64,000 nt of DNA from Roseiarcus sp963782255 (GTDB lineage Bacteria > Pseudomonadota > Alphaproteobacteria > Rhizobiales > Beijerinckiaceae): assembly GCA_963782255.1 (NCBI GenBank), contig CAWAIS010000001.1, positions 3,968,001-4,032,000 of the forward strand, read 5' to 3'. This document shows positions 25,742-35,012 of the stretch, piece by piece. A program made the translations under genes and the position numbers. Below the pieces are notes generated by a model, which ran no database searches, was not told the origin of the DNA, and saw only the letters and a list, made by a program, of their open reading frames with translations. The first letter of the stretch is position 1. Each line of letters begins with the position of its first letter.

Positions 25742-26923
25742 GTGGCTGGGATACCACAAGGACAGAGTTCGGGACCTCGTTTCGCGACCGGATCGTCACC
25801 GAATCGTGCGTTTGCGCGGGCGTCGCGGCGCGCCGAGGCCGTGGCGGACCACCCGCACTCCCTGCCGCCGGAACTGGGCTTCATCGCGCAACGCGGGGTC
25901 TCGCAGGAACAGCTGGCCGCCGCTTTTGGCGCTCCCGGCGGCGTTCGGCCGCTGGACGCCCTGTTGCGGGAAGGAATCATCGAGGAAGAGCACTATTATC
26001 GCGACCTGGCGCAATACCTCGGCTGCCGCTACTATTCTGGGGCGCCTTTGTTCGCCAAGACCTTCGATGCTTCGAAGAGCCTGAGATGCGGGGTCGCGCC
26101 GCTCGAGGCGTTGGACCGCGGCGCGAGAGCGGTGATCGCGCCCGACGCCGAAGCCGTTCCGCGACTGATTGAAATGACCGAGTCGGGACGGCTCAATCCC
26201 GAGAGCTTCGCGGTGACCTCGCCCCAGCGGTTCGCATCGCTCATGCGGATGCGAGGGGCGCACGCGATCCTCGACGAGGCGCTGGGTCGCCTGCCTGGCG
26301 AAATGTCCGCAAGACGCGGCATGAACGGCGGTCAAGTAGTGGCGGCCGGGCTGTTTGCGGCGTCCGCAGCGGCCGCTTCAGCCGCCAGCCTCGTGGCGTT
26401 CAATGCGCTCGTCACGGCCGCGCTTTGGCTCTTGTTTTCCGCGACCATCATGATGCGGTCGATGGCCGCCACGGCGGACAACGCGAAACTCAGGCCGCGC
26501 ACGCTTTCCGACGACGAACTGCCGACGTACACCATCGTCGCCGCCGTTTATCGCGAGGCCAACATCGTCCGGAATCTTGTCAGGGCTTTCGATGCTCTCG
26601 ACTACCCGAAGAGCAAGCTCGACATCAAAATCGTCGTCGAGGAGAGAGATCGCGAAACTCTGTCTCAGTTGATGAGATTGCGGCTGCCCGCGCGCTACGA
26701 CATCATCGTCGCGCCTCCGGGCCAGCCTTCGACGAAGCCGCGCGCCTTGAATATTGCCTTGTCGTCTGCGCGCGGAGATCTTCTGGTCGTGTACGACGCC
26801 GAGGATGAACCGGCGCCCGATCAGCTTCGCCTGGCCGCGTCCCGTTTCGCCTCTGACGGTGAGGTCGATTGTCTGCAGGCGCGGCTCACGATCCGCAACG
26901 GCGGCGATTCATGGCTGTCGAAC
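25742..26923 (+). pseudogene. Glycosyltransferase family 2, C-terminus cut off by an IS1595-type transposon
   Basis: About 394 residues remain; such proteins are usually over 600. The N-terminal part (GFIAQRGVSQEQLAAAFGA, ALLREGIIEEEHYYRDLAQY) resembles the helical region that precedes GT2 domains in large processive transferases. A membrane segment lies near residue 220. The GT-A domain begins PTYTIVAAVYREANIVRNLV and holds the nucleotide-sugar DxD-type motif in VVYDAEDEPAPDQL. After GGDSWLSN the sequence is transposon inverted repeat, and the catalytic C-terminal half with its membrane helices is gone. The start is uncertain (GTG 25742 or 25841). It probably once made an envelope or exopolysaccharide. 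Confidence 0.8.
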
Positions 26924-26981
26924 GGTATTATGGCGCAAACGCCACAAGAAATCTACAGGCGGCGGCCCTACATTTTAGGGC

Positions 26982-27419
26982 ATGGACGACAACGGCAATC
27001 GGTACGCCCTTCACGCCTTGCGCGAGCGCCGCGCGGAACTCGATGGCCAGCTTCGCGAGTGCGAGCGCCGGATGCGCCATCTCCGCGAAATGCTGGGCCA
27101 TCTGGACGCGACGCTTTCGCTGTTCGATCCAGACGGCAACCCGAAGGCTATCAAGGCGAAGCGGCCCTACAAGCGCGTCAAGCTGTTCGGGGCTGGCAAG
27201 CTCAACCGTGTGATCCTCGACGCCATGCGGCGGGCCGACCGGCCTATGGCAACGCTCGAAATCGTGGACGCCGTTGTAGCGGACCTCAACTTTGGCGAGG
27301 ACGCGGCCAAGGGAATGAAAAGCCGGGTGCGGTCCAGTCTGCTTTATCTGTGGAAAGTGCGCGGCTCGGTCGCTAAGGAGGGTGAGCGGGAGACGGCGGT
27401 TTGGAAGCTGTCGAGCTAA
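26982..27419 (+). CDS. Hypothetical transposon cargo protein, coiled coil plus winged-helix-like region
   Basis: 145 residues starting 33 bp inside the left inverted repeat. The N-terminal 45 residues form a charged coiled coil (ALRERRAELDGQLRECERRM). The C-terminal half looks like a winged helix (NRVILDAMRRADRPMATLEI, then KGMKSRVRSSLLYLWKVRGS). Such layouts suggest DNA binding, but no family was recognised. Its last 47 bases overlap the tail of the convergent gene. Position in the element suggests cargo. Confidence 0.6.
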   Translation: MDDNGNRYALHALRERRAELDGQLRECERRMRHLREMLGHLDATLSLFDPDGNPKAIKAKRPYKRVKLFGAGKLNRVILDAMRRADRPMATLEIVDAVVADLNFGEDAAKGMKSRVRSSLLYLWKVRGSVAKEGERETAVWKLSS

Positions 27420-27666
27420 TGGTGACCGTGTCTGGACCCTCTGTAACGTTCATTTCCCCGATGATTGGCGCGAGCTTGGGTGAAACAGGGTGCGCTCTTT
27501 CAATGGCCTGCTTCACGAATTTCGCTTTCGCAACGCCTACGCTCACCTCTTCCAAACGCTTTACCAAAACTTCAAAGTGTGGACGAAGCCACCACAGTAA
27601 CGTGAGCACCACCCCCGGCCATGCAACCGCCTCAACTATTTTTGTTGCAAAGGTTGGAAAATCCAT
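27373..27666 (-). CDS. Small predicted membrane protein (transposon cargo)
   Basis: 97 residues with one hydrophobic segment (IVEAVAWPGVVLTLLWWLRP) followed by a short amphipathic helix (FEVLVKRLEEVSVGVAKAKF) and a hydrophilic tail. I do not recognise the family. It is convergent with the preceding cargo gene and overlaps it at the 3' end. AT content is higher than in core genes, as in the rest of the element. Confidence 0.5.
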   Translation of the reverse strand: MDFPTFATKIVEAVAWPGVVLTLLWWLRPHFEVLVKRLEEVSVGVAKAKFVKQAIERAHPVSPKLAPIIGEMNVTEGPDTVTISSTASKPPSPAHPP

Positions 27667-27923
27667 GCGGCTTTCCTACCGCTGAAGCTCTCGAACCGGT
27701 GCGGGATCGGGCGTTCGTGGCTTCGGTTCGGGAGGTATTTGTATTGGAGAAAATGGCTTTGTGGGGGCAGGCTTAGGCTTGAATGGCTGATTGTCGCGGT
27801 CCTCGGACAGGGGCGGTTCTCCCGTGAGCAATTCGCCTCAACATCACGGGCATAATAAGACCGACAGGTTAGGTGCGTCAAGGCACGCCAAAAAAGGCGC
27901 GCGAACCGTCCTCTATCTCCTTA

Positions 27924-28139
27924 TCACCGAGCGAGTCTGTCGAGAACTGGCATAGCTAACCGCTCGACACTCTGTCCGCTTGGATCTGCGGATAAAATGA
28001 CCCGATTTCGTTCCCGTTCTTGGACAGCCCAGTTTAGAATCGTCAGAGCTTCTCTCACAATATCGGTTGTGCGTGGCAAATCCAATTTACGCCGTAGAGA
28101 CTCGATGAAGTCGTCGTCCACCTGCATGCGAAGTTCCAT
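27924..28139 (-). CDS. Small ribbon-helix-helix-like protein (transposon cargo)
   Basis: 71 residues from ATG 28139 (ATG 28127 possible). MELRMQVDDDFIESLRRKLD then TTDIVREALTILNWAVQ fits a ribbon-helix-helix fold like CopG-type antitoxins or small repressors. No toxin-like partner was found next to it. The interval between it and the transposase holds no gene. Function as a cargo or transposon regulator is inferred. Confidence 0.6.
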   Translation of the reverse strand: MELRMQVDDDFIESLRRKLDLPRTTDIVREALTILNWAVQERERNRVILSADPSGQSVERLAMPVLDRLAR

Positions 28140-28305
28140 TGTCTGCGGCTCCAGCCCCACAAAATCCGCCAAGACTCCATAATATCTCCATTTGGTATCC
28201 TTTCCATTTCCGGCCCCTCCTGTCAAGAATTTTTTTAATGGCCGCAAGCGCGCTAGCCATCCCGTGCACGGCCTTTCCTCGCCTAGGCAGCGTCCGTCCG
28301 TCGCG

Positions 28306-29289
28306 TCACACTGACAAATGCCTCTGCCAGTAGCCGACGAAATCCGGCGACGTTCGCTTGTGCATGGCGAGTCCGGCGACGCTGAAAGTCTGATCGCCAT
28401 TGGACAGGCGACGATGATCCTCGCGCCATGACGCCTCTTGCGCGTAGCGGAGCAAATACGCGCCAGCGATGTGGTGATGATGGCCGATCTCCGCACGTCG
28501 AACGCGGCTGAAGTATTCCTCGGCAAAATTCGTGCAAGCGCCGTCGAAGCTGTATGCCTCTTGATGGTTGATCCGCTTCATTTCGAACGCGCCATGCAGG
28601 CCGTCCCATGAGGCGGCTTCGTCGGCGTTCAGAATGGTCCCCTTGAGAAGGCGCTTCTTGATCCACGATTGCGCCTGCCCCTCAGTACGGAATACGGCCG
28701 GAACTGAGTTGCCATCGCGCTCGCGCACGATGACGACGACCTTACGCTTGCCGTTTTGGTTCTGCGCCAAGCGGCGATCGACGCGGTTTGCGGCGAGGTT
28801 GCGAGGCTTTACGTAACCGCCGAAATAGCCGCCATCGACCTCAGCAACCTTGCCTTCGCCGCCGAGGGTGCGGCCCTTCATTTCCTCTGCCATCGCCTCG
28901 CGGAGCTTGTGCTCTAGGACGAAGGCGCACTTGTAGGAAACGCCAAGATCGCGCGAGAGCGCGAGGGCAGCCTTTCCTTTGACCTCGTTGCAGAAGATCG
29001 CGATGGCCGCGAGATAGGCGCGGAGTGGCAGCTTGTGGCTGGCAAACAGCGTTCCCGAGGTAATCGAGAAGTCGCACTTGCAGGCGCGGCAACGGAAGCG
29101 CGGCGCGCTATTGGGGCGGCGGCAGTCATAGGCATTCAGGCCGCCGCAGGCGGGGCAGACGGGCTGGCCGTTTGTCTCGGGCCAGCGGACCTTGGCGAAC
29201 GTCGCTTCCGCTTCGGGCTCCGACATGTGGAAGACTTGAGCGAGCGTAAGGCTCTTGGCAGAAGGCGAAAGGAGGAAGTGCTGCGACAT
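28306..29289 (-). CDS. IS1595 family (ISXO2-like) transposase
   Basis: 327 residues from ATG 29289; an upstream ATG at 29316 would place the start inside an inverted repeat. The N-terminal zinc ribbon (CPACGGLNAYDC, then FRCRACKCDFSITSG) is followed by the DDE-type core: AEVDGGYFGGYVK, ILNADEAASWDGL and NHQEAYSFDGACTNFAEEYF with the final acidic residue near RVRRAEIGHHHH. The element's inverted repeats, 25 bp with near identity, suit this family. The gene is intact, so the transposon could still be active. Confidence 0.92.
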   Translation of the reverse strand: MSQHFLLSPSAKSLTLAQVFHMSEPEAEATFAKVRWPETNGQPVCPACGGLNAYDCRRPNSAPRFRCRACKCDFSITSGTLFASHKLPLRAYLAAIAIFCNEVKGKAALALSRDLGVSYKCAFVLEHKLREAMAEEMKGRTLGGEGKVAEVDGGYFGGYVKPRNLAANRVDRRLAQNQNGKRKVVVIVRERDGNSVPAVFRTEGQAQSWIKKRLLKGTILNADEAASWDGLHGAFEMKRINHQEAYSFDGACTNFAEEYFSRVRRAEIGHHHHIAGAYLLRYAQEASWREDHRRLSNGDQTFSVAGLAMHKRTSPDFVGYWQRHLSV

Positions 29290-29292
29290 GGC

Positions 29293-29364
29293 GAATGTTC
29301 CCGGATATGAGAACATTCTACCGCATACGATATCATTGTCAATAAGAAATTATCGTATATGATA
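29293..29364. promoter_or_regulatory. Divergent control region of the transposon with two inverted motifs
   Basis: GAATGTTC (29293-29300) and its reverse complement GAACATTC (29311-29318) sit directly before the transposase ATG. Two opposed copies of a TATCGTAT-type motif lie at 29325-29335 (ATACGATATCA) and 29351-29364 (TATCGTATATGATA). The region separates the transposase from the divergent DUF6471 gene, so one protein may control both. This is inferred from position. Confidence 0.5.
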
Positions 29365-29395
29365 ACCTGCGCTCGAATTTGAGAACGAGGGCCAG

Positions 29396-29635
29396 ATGGC
29401 ATACGCAAAGAGCGAACAGGAATGGGCGGAACGAGCCGCCAGGCACCTAAAGGCGGAACTGAAACGAGCGGAAGTCACATACGATGAGCTAGCCGAACGG
29501 CTCAAGGAACACGGCTTCAACGAGACAAAAGCGAGCATCGCAAATAAGCTGGCGAGGGCCACGATGAGCGCGCATTTTTTCCTTGCGAGCTTGGTCGCAA
29601 TCGGAAAGGATCACTTGCGGCTGGAAGAAGTATAG
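29396..29635 (+). CDS. DUF6471 domain protein (transposon regulator candidate)
   Basis: 79 residues: SEQEWAERAARHLKAELKRA, VTYDELAERLKEHGFNETKA and SIANKLARATMSAHFFLASL. This is the DUF6471 family as I know it, a small helix-turn-helix-like protein often next to IS1595-type transposases. It is divergent from the transposase and shares its control region. A repressor role is inferred. The 3' end is 10 bp from the next gene. Confidence 0.75.
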   Translation: MAYAKSEQEWAERAARHLKAELKRAEVTYDELAERLKEHGFNETKASIANKLARATMSAHFFLASLVAIGKDHLRLEEV

Positions 29636-29645
29636 CGATTGCTTA

Positions 29646-30425
29646 ATGTGGGAATGGGGTAAAAAACCCAATTACATACAGAACCGCCGCAACTGCGCCC
29701 GTCTGAAGCAGGAGCGCGAAAAGCACGAAAAGCACCTTGTTTCGATAGACCGCATAGCTGATGCTCTTGAAAGCACTCAAGGTCAGGAGCAACGAGACGA
29801 TGATCAGCGTGCACGTCGTGAGATAATTACGATAGGATTGCTTATCCTCACTGTGATTTTCACCGGAGGCGCTGATCTGATTTTCTATTGGACCTTGGTA
29901 GATTCCCACGAAAATGCGACCAAGCAACTGACGGAGGCGGATGCAGCGTTGAAGCTCGATCAACGCGCTTGGCTCGGCGTAATAAACATTACTCCCACGC
30001 CACGCATTCCGACGATTGGACAAATGTTCGAAGTTGAAGTTGATCTTAAAAATACGGGCAAAACACCCGCTCTGCACGTCGAGATTATCACAGTTGGACA
30101 GGATATCGCCAAGGGCAACGAAACGGACTTTACTTACGATAAATTCGCCAAAATCAAAAATGCCTTTATAGCTCCCAACGCTACGACCATGATGCAAGTG
30201 AGCCCCGTTAATGACGCAACCGGCAACCCAATTCCCGTTACTCAAGATATTCTCACGGCTCTCCAACATGGGGACCTTAGAGCAACCGTACACGGCCGCA
30301 TCGATTACCAAGACATTTTCGGCAAACCGCATTGGCTCTTGTTCTGCTCCATTTTGATCGTCCCATTCAATGGAGTTTTGGGCCAATGCCCCACCCATAA
30401 TGGGTCCGACGATTACCAAGGATAA
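29646..30425 (+). CDS. Single-pass membrane protein of unknown function (transposon cargo)
   Basis: 259 residues from ATG 29646. A basic N-terminus (NRRNCARLKQEREKHEKHL) precedes one strong membrane segment (IITIGLLILTVIFTGGADLI). The outer domain is beta-rich: QRAWLGVINITPTPRIPTIG, MFEVEVDLKNTGKTPALHVE and GRIDYQDIFGKPHWLLFC. The pattern 'RAWLGV...NTGKTPA...YQDIFG...HW..FC' is common in uncharacterised bacterial membrane proteins in mobile DNA. Codon use is clearly more AT-rich than the core genome, a sign of transfer. The function is unknown. Confidence 0.7.
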   Translation: MWEWGKKPNYIQNRRNCARLKQEREKHEKHLVSIDRIADALESTQGQEQRDDDQRARREIITIGLLILTVIFTGGADLIFYWTLVDSHENATKQLTEADAALKLDQRAWLGVINITPTPRIPTIGQMFEVEVDLKNTGKTPALHVEIITVGQDIAKGNETDFTYDKFAKIKNAFIAPNATTMMQVSPVNDATGNPIPVTQDILTALQHGDLRATVHGRIDYQDIFGKPHWLLFCSILIVPFNGVLGQCPTHNGSDDYQG

Positions 30426-30538
30426 CAGCGCGGCCAATGCCGCGAACGCGCGCACGGCGCGCCTCCTAACTCAAGGTTTCCTCCCGTAACATCGTGTCGC
30501 GCGCGTTAAACCGCTTGTGGTGTTTGCGCCATAATACC

Positions 30539-30835
30539 GGAATTTTCTCCGTTCGACGGCTCGCGAAACCGCATTGTGAGCGGCGCGGGCGCGAACTCCC
30601 GCACGGCTTCGGCGTCGCGATATTCGGAGGAAAGGCTCCCCGCCCTCATGCGTTCGTCAATTTCGTCTTGCGTCTCCAAAAGGCGCGAACGCCAGATTGC
30701 GAGCTCGCCGGGCCGGAAGGACTGGCGGACGCGCCGTCCGTCCTTCCGGTCTTGTTCTTGATAAAATTCGGAGCGGCTATAAGTCTTCGCCGCGCGCAAC
30801 GCGCTTTGGAGGGTTTCAAGATCGGACATCGGCAA
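30539..30835 (-). pseudogene. Hypothetical island protein, 3' end cut by the IS1595-type transposon
   Basis: About 99 native residues: SDLETLQSALRAAKTYSRSE, ELAIWRSRLLETQDEIDERM, then PLTMRFREPSNGENSG, after which the frame reads into the inverted repeat (IMAQTPQ) and stops at 30506. The same peptide appears where the glycosyltransferase meets the other end, which confirms the repeat boundaries. It is the last gene of a minus-strand operon (37 bp after the previous one). No family recognised. Confidence 0.55.
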
Positions 30836-30872
30836 ACGCCTTTAGACAGGTGGCGGGCGGCTATACGGACGG

Positions 30873-31412
30873 TTAAGAGGTTGGCCGCGTGATCGGCGAC
30901 CGTCTCAATTCGGCGAGGCGCGGATATTTAATCTCGCTCCCGACGTCCATCATGGCTTTGAACTCATGGATAGGGACCGTCTCGCCAGCCTCTTTACGCG
31001 CGACGAAATCCAAAAAGCGCCGCTCCGCATTTTTCACGCGATAGTGATTGCCTTTGAGGTCCGATACAGACTTCACGTCCGGCAAGCGGCGCAACGTCCG
31101 CTTCATATCGTTCGTTTCGCGCTGCTTTCCGGCTTGCGCTTCGCTCGCGGCGTTGGCGTACCGAAACTCGCCGACACGCCGCGCTTTTGCGGCCTTTTCG
31201 AGTGAGACGGCTTTTGCAAGCCCTTCGCGCTCCGCAGTCTGCCTCTTCAGGAATTGGCGCTTTGAAATTGTCGCCGTGCTCTTTCCGAGGCGCGCACCTT
31301 TCCTCGCGTAGCGCTCCGCCTTTGCCGAATAACCGGCCTTCACGTTCTCGGCGGGCGAAAGGCGACGAACCGCGGAAACAGAGACGGTTTCGAGTAAACG
31401 CTTGCGGGACAT
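30873..31412 (-). CDS. Hypothetical basic island protein
   Basis: 179 residues, very rich in lysine and arginine (SAKAERYARKGARLGKSTAT, RQFLKRQTAEREGLAKAVSL), with a more structured C-terminus (GNHYRVKNAERRFLDFVARK). It follows the helicase gene by 4 bp, so it is translationally linked to it. No known domain was recognised; nucleic-acid binding is plausible from charge alone. The composition differs from the core genes upstream. Confidence 0.55.
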   Translation of the reverse strand: MSRKRLLETVSVSAVRRLSPAENVKAGYSAKAERYARKGARLGKSTATISKRQFLKRQTAEREGLAKAVSLEKAAKARRVGEFRYANAASEAQAGKQRETNDMKRTLRRLPDVKSVSDLKGNHYRVKNAERRFLDFVARKEAGETVPIHEFKAMMDVGSEIKYPRLAELRRSPITRPTS

Positions 31413-31416
31413 TTCG

Positions 31417-34006
31417 TTAGTCTCCGTTCAAACCGAACATGGAAAGAAGCGTGACGCGGCGCGGCGCGTCTTTGATCGCAGCGGACCAAAACTCGTCTTC
31501 ATCGCCGACGATGGTTAGGGACTGTCTGGCGCGGCTTATCGCGGTGTAAAGCGACGGGCGTTGCACGAAACGATCGGCCGCCGCAGTGACGACGATGACA
31601 TGTTGAAACTGCGAACCTTGCGCCTTGTGGACGCTCATAGCGTAGCCGAAAGCGAAACCTTCGGGCATTGCGACGCCTTCGTGAAGGACGCGCGCAATCC
31701 GTTCGTCTTCGACCCGTGACGCGGGAAAGCGAAGGTCTATAAAGTCGCGCCCGACAGCGACGACTTCGCAGCGCTCCCCGTTCATAATCGTAATTTCCCG
31801 ACCATCGGGGCTTTGCGCCCGATAATTGTTTTCGGTCACTAGCAACAAGTCGCCCGCTTCGATCGGGCTCGACCGGGCGAGCGCGGCGCGAACGCTGGCG
31901 TTCAGTTTCCGCAACCCGTCTTCGCCAGCCTGTTTCGGATACAAGATGGCGACTTCATGCGGCGACACGCCGCGCCGGATAAAATCGGCCCAAAGGTCGC
32001 CGACGAATTTCGCCCGTTGATCCCGCGCGACGTCGCGGAATGCAAAGCCGCCAAGTTTCGCAAAGCCTGAGAGAGAGGGAGGCGAGATGTCCTGCGCGAG
32101 CGTTTTTACAGTCGTCGTGAGCGCATGAACTCCGCGCGTCTCCGCGCGATAGTTTCCCGCAAGGCGCGTGACCGGAGCCAACCCTTGCGCGATGAAATCG
32201 GCGAACGGTGCGCCCGCCCCGATTGGCGGCAATTGATCCGGGTCGCCGACAAGCGCAAGGTGACGAAATTCGCTCCGCTCCAAGATCAACGCGAGCATGC
32301 GCGCGTCGACCATGCTCGTTTCGTCTAGAACCAAAAGCCCACATGAGATGGATTTTGAACCTTCAAGCCGTTGTTCGCCGTTATCGCCGACGCCTACGCC
32401 AAAAGCGCGGTGAATGGTCGTCGCGGGAAATTCTACGGAGCCACCTTCGAAGGGAATGGACGCCGCGTCCGCCAACGTCGCCGCAGCGCGTCCCGCGAGC
32501 GCCACGCCGCGCGCTGGCGTCTTGTCCGACATGAGCGTGCGCGCGATTGCATGAGCGACGGCTATAACCGTCGTCTTTCCGGAGCCGGGCGGCCCCGCGA
32601 TGATTGAAACCCGGTTTTGAAAGATCGCGCGCACGGCGTCTTTCTGGGCTTCGTCAAGCTTCAGCCCTTCGCGCCCTGTGAGCTTGTCCGCGTGTTCAAG
32701 CGCGGTTTCGATGATTTTTGATTGTTTCTTCGTGAGAGCCGAACTCGGCGGCGCGTCGCGAAGAAACTGAGCAATCGTCCGTTCGGCCTTCAGTATCGCG
32801 GACCACGCGTAATAGACTGTTTTTTCCGCTTCGAACGTTTCAACCGTTTCGCGCTCAATGAGGGCGTTTATGGTGACGTCGAAGGCCGAAGCGTCAAGAG
32901 CGAAGTTCTTCCATGTCTCGCGGATAAGGACGTCGCGGCTTATGAGCGTGTCGCCATCTTCGGCAAGCTTTCGAAGCGTCGCGACGATTTTTGCCCGATC
33001 GCGTTCAATAGCCCAGGCTTCGGGACTGTGGACCGCCGCGAAACGATCGCCGGTCTTGAAAGACAGCGAACCGGAATAGACGGGGCTGGAAAGGTTCGTC
33101 CTTCAAATCGGCATTCGACGCGCCAACGATGTCCCGGGCTTTGGCTCTCGACAGCCCCGCCGCGAGCAATGCTTTGAACGCCACCTTATCTGTCCGCTTT
33201 TCGCGAGCGCGCGCTTTTGTTTCCGCAATCGCCGCGTCCTTCACCAACTGTGCTTTTTCGGACGAAAAGCGAAACGCCTTTAATGCGGACGGGTCTTCTG
33301 CAATCTGTCGCGCGTAATCGTCGCCGAGGCATTTCGCGAGCCTTGCGCAAGTCGCGCTGTCAAGCCCGTCGATTTTCGGCGAGAGCTTTGGTTCAAAAGG
33401 AACAATCTCGACACTCGTAGGCTCGAAAATCCGAACGGTCCTCTTTCCCCATTGTTCGGCGAAAACAACTCCCGCGCCGAACCGAAGCGACGAAGTCAAT
33501 TCGATCGCGTTCGCGTTTGTGCCATGCACGCGAACGAAGTCGAAATTTTTGACGCTCTCGCGTTGCTGCGCATAGAGCCCGATCACGACTTCCGACGCGT
33601 TCGAATGGCGCGACTGAATGTAGAAGTTCGACAGCGTGCTCTCGAAATGGAAAGGCTTGGCGTGTCGCATAACGTTGCGAAGCCTTGCCAGTTCTTGGGG
33701 CGCGACGTGGTCTTCCATTAGAATTTTCACATCATCAGCGTCAACGCCAAGTTGCGGTGAACCTTTGTAATCGGATACCGTGCCAGTAAAGCGGACCAAG
33801 TCTCCCGCCCTAACGTCGACATCGTCAAAAGTCGTCACGGTTCCGAAGCGCGGATTATCAACGATGAACCGCGTGAAAATCCCGCCCACCTTCGTCGGTG
33901 TGGCAAGAACCTGAAGGACAATCGTTTCGATGGTTTCGGACGGCGGGCGCGGCGGAGAGCTAAAAAACGCATTGACGCTGGCGGCTGTCGAGAAATGGGA
34001 GGTCAC
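31417..34006 (-). pseudogene. RecD2/TraA-like ATP-dependent DNA helicase, one frameshift
   Basis: About 862 residues if a break near 33095 (in a run of four C/G) is repaired. Frame 1 (GTG 34006 to about 33095) begins with an OB-like domain (TIVLQVLATPTKVGGIFTRF) and a helix-hairpin-helix region (LDSATCARLAKCLGDDYARQ). Frame 2 continues YSGSLSFKTGDRFAAVHSPE and holds the superfamily 1 helicase motifs: Walker A GPPGSGKTT, Walker B LLVLDETSM, motif III GDPDQLPPIGAGAP, motif V SVHKAQGSQF and motif VI YTAISRARQSLTIVG. RecD2-type enzymes unwind DNA 5' to 3'. It sits in the middle of a tight minus-strand operon (6 bp and 4 bp gaps). It may be functional if the frameshift is an artefact. Confidence 0.82.
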
Positions 34007-34011
34007 GGCGG

Positions 34012-34915
34012 TTACTCCCCGTTTCGAGGAGTGCGCTGTGCGGAGAGCGCCCAACGCCTGCGATTAGCGAGATAGGCGGCGACGTCGCTTATCTCTGTCC
34101 ATTGGGACCACTCGAACAGCGTCTGCCGAACGTCCCTGACAAGATATTGTCCCGCGCCACGCCGATGGCGACGAAGAGCCTTCGCAAGATCGCGACGCCA
34201 TGGGTTTGAGATTGACCGAAAGAGCGGGCCAAAAGGCTGATCGAGCTTCGGCAACAAGCCGCGGTGAAAGAACGGCGAAGCGACTATGCAAACGGGGTCG
34301 CTACGGAGCTTTGCGTAATAGGCGCGGTGCGCGCGAAGCAGTGCGGCGGCGTCGTCTTCGCCGCCGCTAGAGCCTCCGTCGTTAGAGCCGGAGCCGCCCG
34401 AGCCGGAGCCGCCGACATCGTCGCGGGAGCGCGAGCCGCGCGAGACGTGAACAGGTTGCGCCCGCTTGGCGCGGGGCTTGGCACGGGAAGCGGCCAAGAC
34501 GCGCGCCTTGGTGCGCCTCCGATCGGGGTCGATGGCAAGCCTGCGGTCGCGAGCATATCGTGGGATAAGCTTTTGCCGCGTTGGCGTATTTGCGTTCCAA
34601 CGCCATCGCCGCGCGGGCGCGCTTGGCCGGGCTGAGAGCCGCAAGCGCTTGAACAGTCTCGCCGGGATTGAAGGTGTCGACGCTTTGCTCGATTGGCGCA
34701 AGCGTTTCGATGATTGCCGCGTTGGCAATCAAGAATGGTTCGGCGTTGATTATCGACGGGCGGCGGGACGCGCCGTCGTATTCGTCGGTCGGGACGACTG
34801 AATTGCGACCGCGTTCGACATTGGATTGGGCGGCTTCGCGCTCGATTAGTATAGCGCACGCCCGGCAAAGCTCTTGCGAATAGTCGGACACAATGCTATT
34901 GAAAGAACCGTACAT
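34012..34915 (-). pseudogene. Hypothetical island protein, frameshifted, upstream of the helicase
   Basis: Two frames add up to about 300 residues. The first (ATG 34915 to about 34560) reads YGSFNSIVSDYSQELCRACA and SPAKRARAAMALERKYANAA. At a CCC run near 34560 it shifts to YARDRRLAIDPDRRRTKARV, a Gly/Ser-rich linker (GGSGSGGSGSNDGGSSGGED) and a C-terminal domain (AAALLRAHRAYYAKLRSDPV, LANRRRWALSAQRTPRNGE) ending at 34012. The stop is 6 bp before the helicase start. No family recognised; the linker between two parts suggests a two-domain partner of the helicase. Confidence 0.5.
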
Positions 34916-34974
34916 CGATTTGTCCTCGTAAATGAATTGATGGCAATGGCTGTTTTGGTCGACAGTCTTTTTCG

Positions 34975-35006
34975 AGCCCCGCCGCGCTGCTAACGCGAGC
35001 GGGGCT
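34975..35006. terminator. Hairpin with T-rich tail between two island genes
   Basis: AGCCCCGC (34975-34982) pairs perfectly with GCGGGGCT (34999-35006), followed on the plus strand by TTTTCGTTT. The T-rich side points to plus-strand termination, although no plus-strand gene precedes it. On the minus strand it would separate the ribbon-helix-helix gene from the helicase operon. Confidence 0.55.
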
Positions 35007-35012
35007 TTTCGT

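Larger units (their letters stand above)
26924..30538. mobile_element. IS1595-type transposon with cargo genes
   Basis: About 3.6 kb bounded by a 25-bp inverted repeat matching at 24 positions: GGTATTATGGCGCAAAC plus CCACAAG-type sequence at 26924-26948, and its reverse complement at 30514-30538. It contains an ISXO2-like transposase, a DUF6471 gene typical of this family, and three or four further small genes. The flanking 8-mers differ (TGTCGAAC left, GGAATTTT right), so no target duplication remains. The left side cuts a chromosomal glycosyltransferase and the right side cuts an island gene. Confidence 0.88.

Noticed and set aside
27636..27881. Cysteine-rich small protein in the transposon
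   Set aside because: No ribosome binding site, no family resemblance, and overlap with the start of the membrane cargo gene.
27924..28139. Toxin-antitoxin pair
   Set aside because: The ribbon-helix-helix protein could be an antitoxin, but no toxin-like gene lies next to it.
29643..30455. Minus-strand membrane protein with a signal peptide opposite the cargo membrane protein
   Set aside because: The plus-strand frame has the conserved pattern of a known type of protein; the minus frame is its shadow.
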